This document shows, piece after piece, positions 63,572 through 64,000 of a DNA stretch of 64,000 bases (position 1 is its first letter; every line of letters starts with the position of its first letter). Made by a program: the position numbers and the translations under genes. The notes beneath the pieces were generated by a model. The model made no database searches, was not told the origin of the DNA, and saw only the letters and a program-made list of their open reading frames with translations. The DNA is taken from positions 9,113,001-9,177,000 of the forward strand of contig NC_063263.1 of assembly GCF_019578655.1 (NCBI RefSeq). Direction: 5' to 3'. This stretch comes from Ricinus communis. Lineage: Eukaryota; Streptophyta; Magnoliopsida; Malpighiales; Euphorbiaceae.

Positions 63572-64000
63572 CTGAACAAAAAAGGTCCAACTGGATTAAT
63601 GGCATCGGATAATTTAGCATGAAAGGGAACCTAAGTTATCACAGTTAAACTATATAGTTTCACATGGCAACCTGAAATGAATTCATGCATTTCCAAAAAC
63701 ATTTCCAAAAATATATGTTTAACAATCAAGTTTTGGTCCCATCAACATGACTTTATTTCCAGTTGAATGATTCCATCAGTAGGGGTGAAATCACGTCATT
63801 GTGACACTTTTATACTAAGAAATATATAACAGCTCGTAAGACTTATAGAAGCCTATATAACATGACTTCTTGTCTGGATAAGAGGGATGGATGCGCATCA
63901 TAATATTCTTCAACAAAATAGCAGATTCAACTTCAAAGCCTATCTGATGAATATAGAATAGAGAGCCAAAAATATTGATAGAGTACCAAGAGTAAGATTT
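63572..64000 (-). other. PERK intron, running past the window edge
   Basis: The 429 bases upstream of the DFG exon show no kinase exon (no HRDIK-type sequence on the minus strand), so this is an intron longer than the visible part. Confidence 0.6.

Noticed and set aside
1..64000. tRNA, rRNA or CRISPR-like features
   Set aside because: I looked for T-loop GTTCGAATC-type cores and regularly spaced repeats with unique spacers and found none. The only periodic array is the 83-bp minisatellite.

Overview
This is nuclear DNA from a flowering plant, most likely a eudicot. Genes are split by AT-rich GT-AG introns, there are long AT-rich intergenic stretches, and the families are plant ones (PERK kinase, phytocyanin, RABG3/Rab7, KDEL-tailed PDI-like protein, plant TauE/SafE proteins). 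Nothing bacterial, viral or organellar was seen. Exon structures were worked out by hand from splice sites and reading phase. Every intact multi-exon model given here sums to a whole number of codons.

Layout, left to right. The window opens in the last exon of a D-2-hydroxyacid dehydrogenase of the HPR2/HPR3 type (+). An LC8 dynein light chain (-) converges on it. A ten-exon La protein gene (-) follows. About 2.7 kb of non-coding DNA separates La from a divergent LEA_2-domain membrane protein gene (+). After a very AT-rich 2 kb gap comes a twelve-exon PDI-like gene ending in KDEL (+).

From 22.6 to 46.7 kb lies a head-to-tail cluster of sulfite exporter TauE/SafE family genes, all on the minus strand. 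It has three intact twelve-exon copies (483, 469 and 481 codons) and one broken copy between the first and second. In the intact copies exons 2 to 11 have identical lengths, so the array arose by duplication of one gene. The broken copy has lost exons 4-6 and 9-12. It is joined at its 5' end to a truncated Copia-type retrotransposon (LTR, primer-binding site, gag remnant). The 7.8 kb and 5.5 kb gaps in the cluster hold AT-rich dispersed repeats and a degenerate minisatellite of about 83 bp period.

To the right are a small acidic protein of unknown function (-), a Rab7/RABG3 GTPase (-, seven exons), a single-exon DUF716/TMEM45-like membrane protein (+), a stellacyanin/umecyanin-type phytocyanin whose two exons do not join in frame (-), and the 3' part of a PERK receptor-like kinase (-) that runs off the right edge.

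Apart from the TauE/SafE array the genes are functionally unrelated neighbours, as is usual in plants. I found no convincing new multi-gene system. The most interesting items are the TauE/SafE array with its retroelement-linked pseudogene, the frame-breaking phytocyanin junction, and a 75-nt in-frame intron in the La gene.
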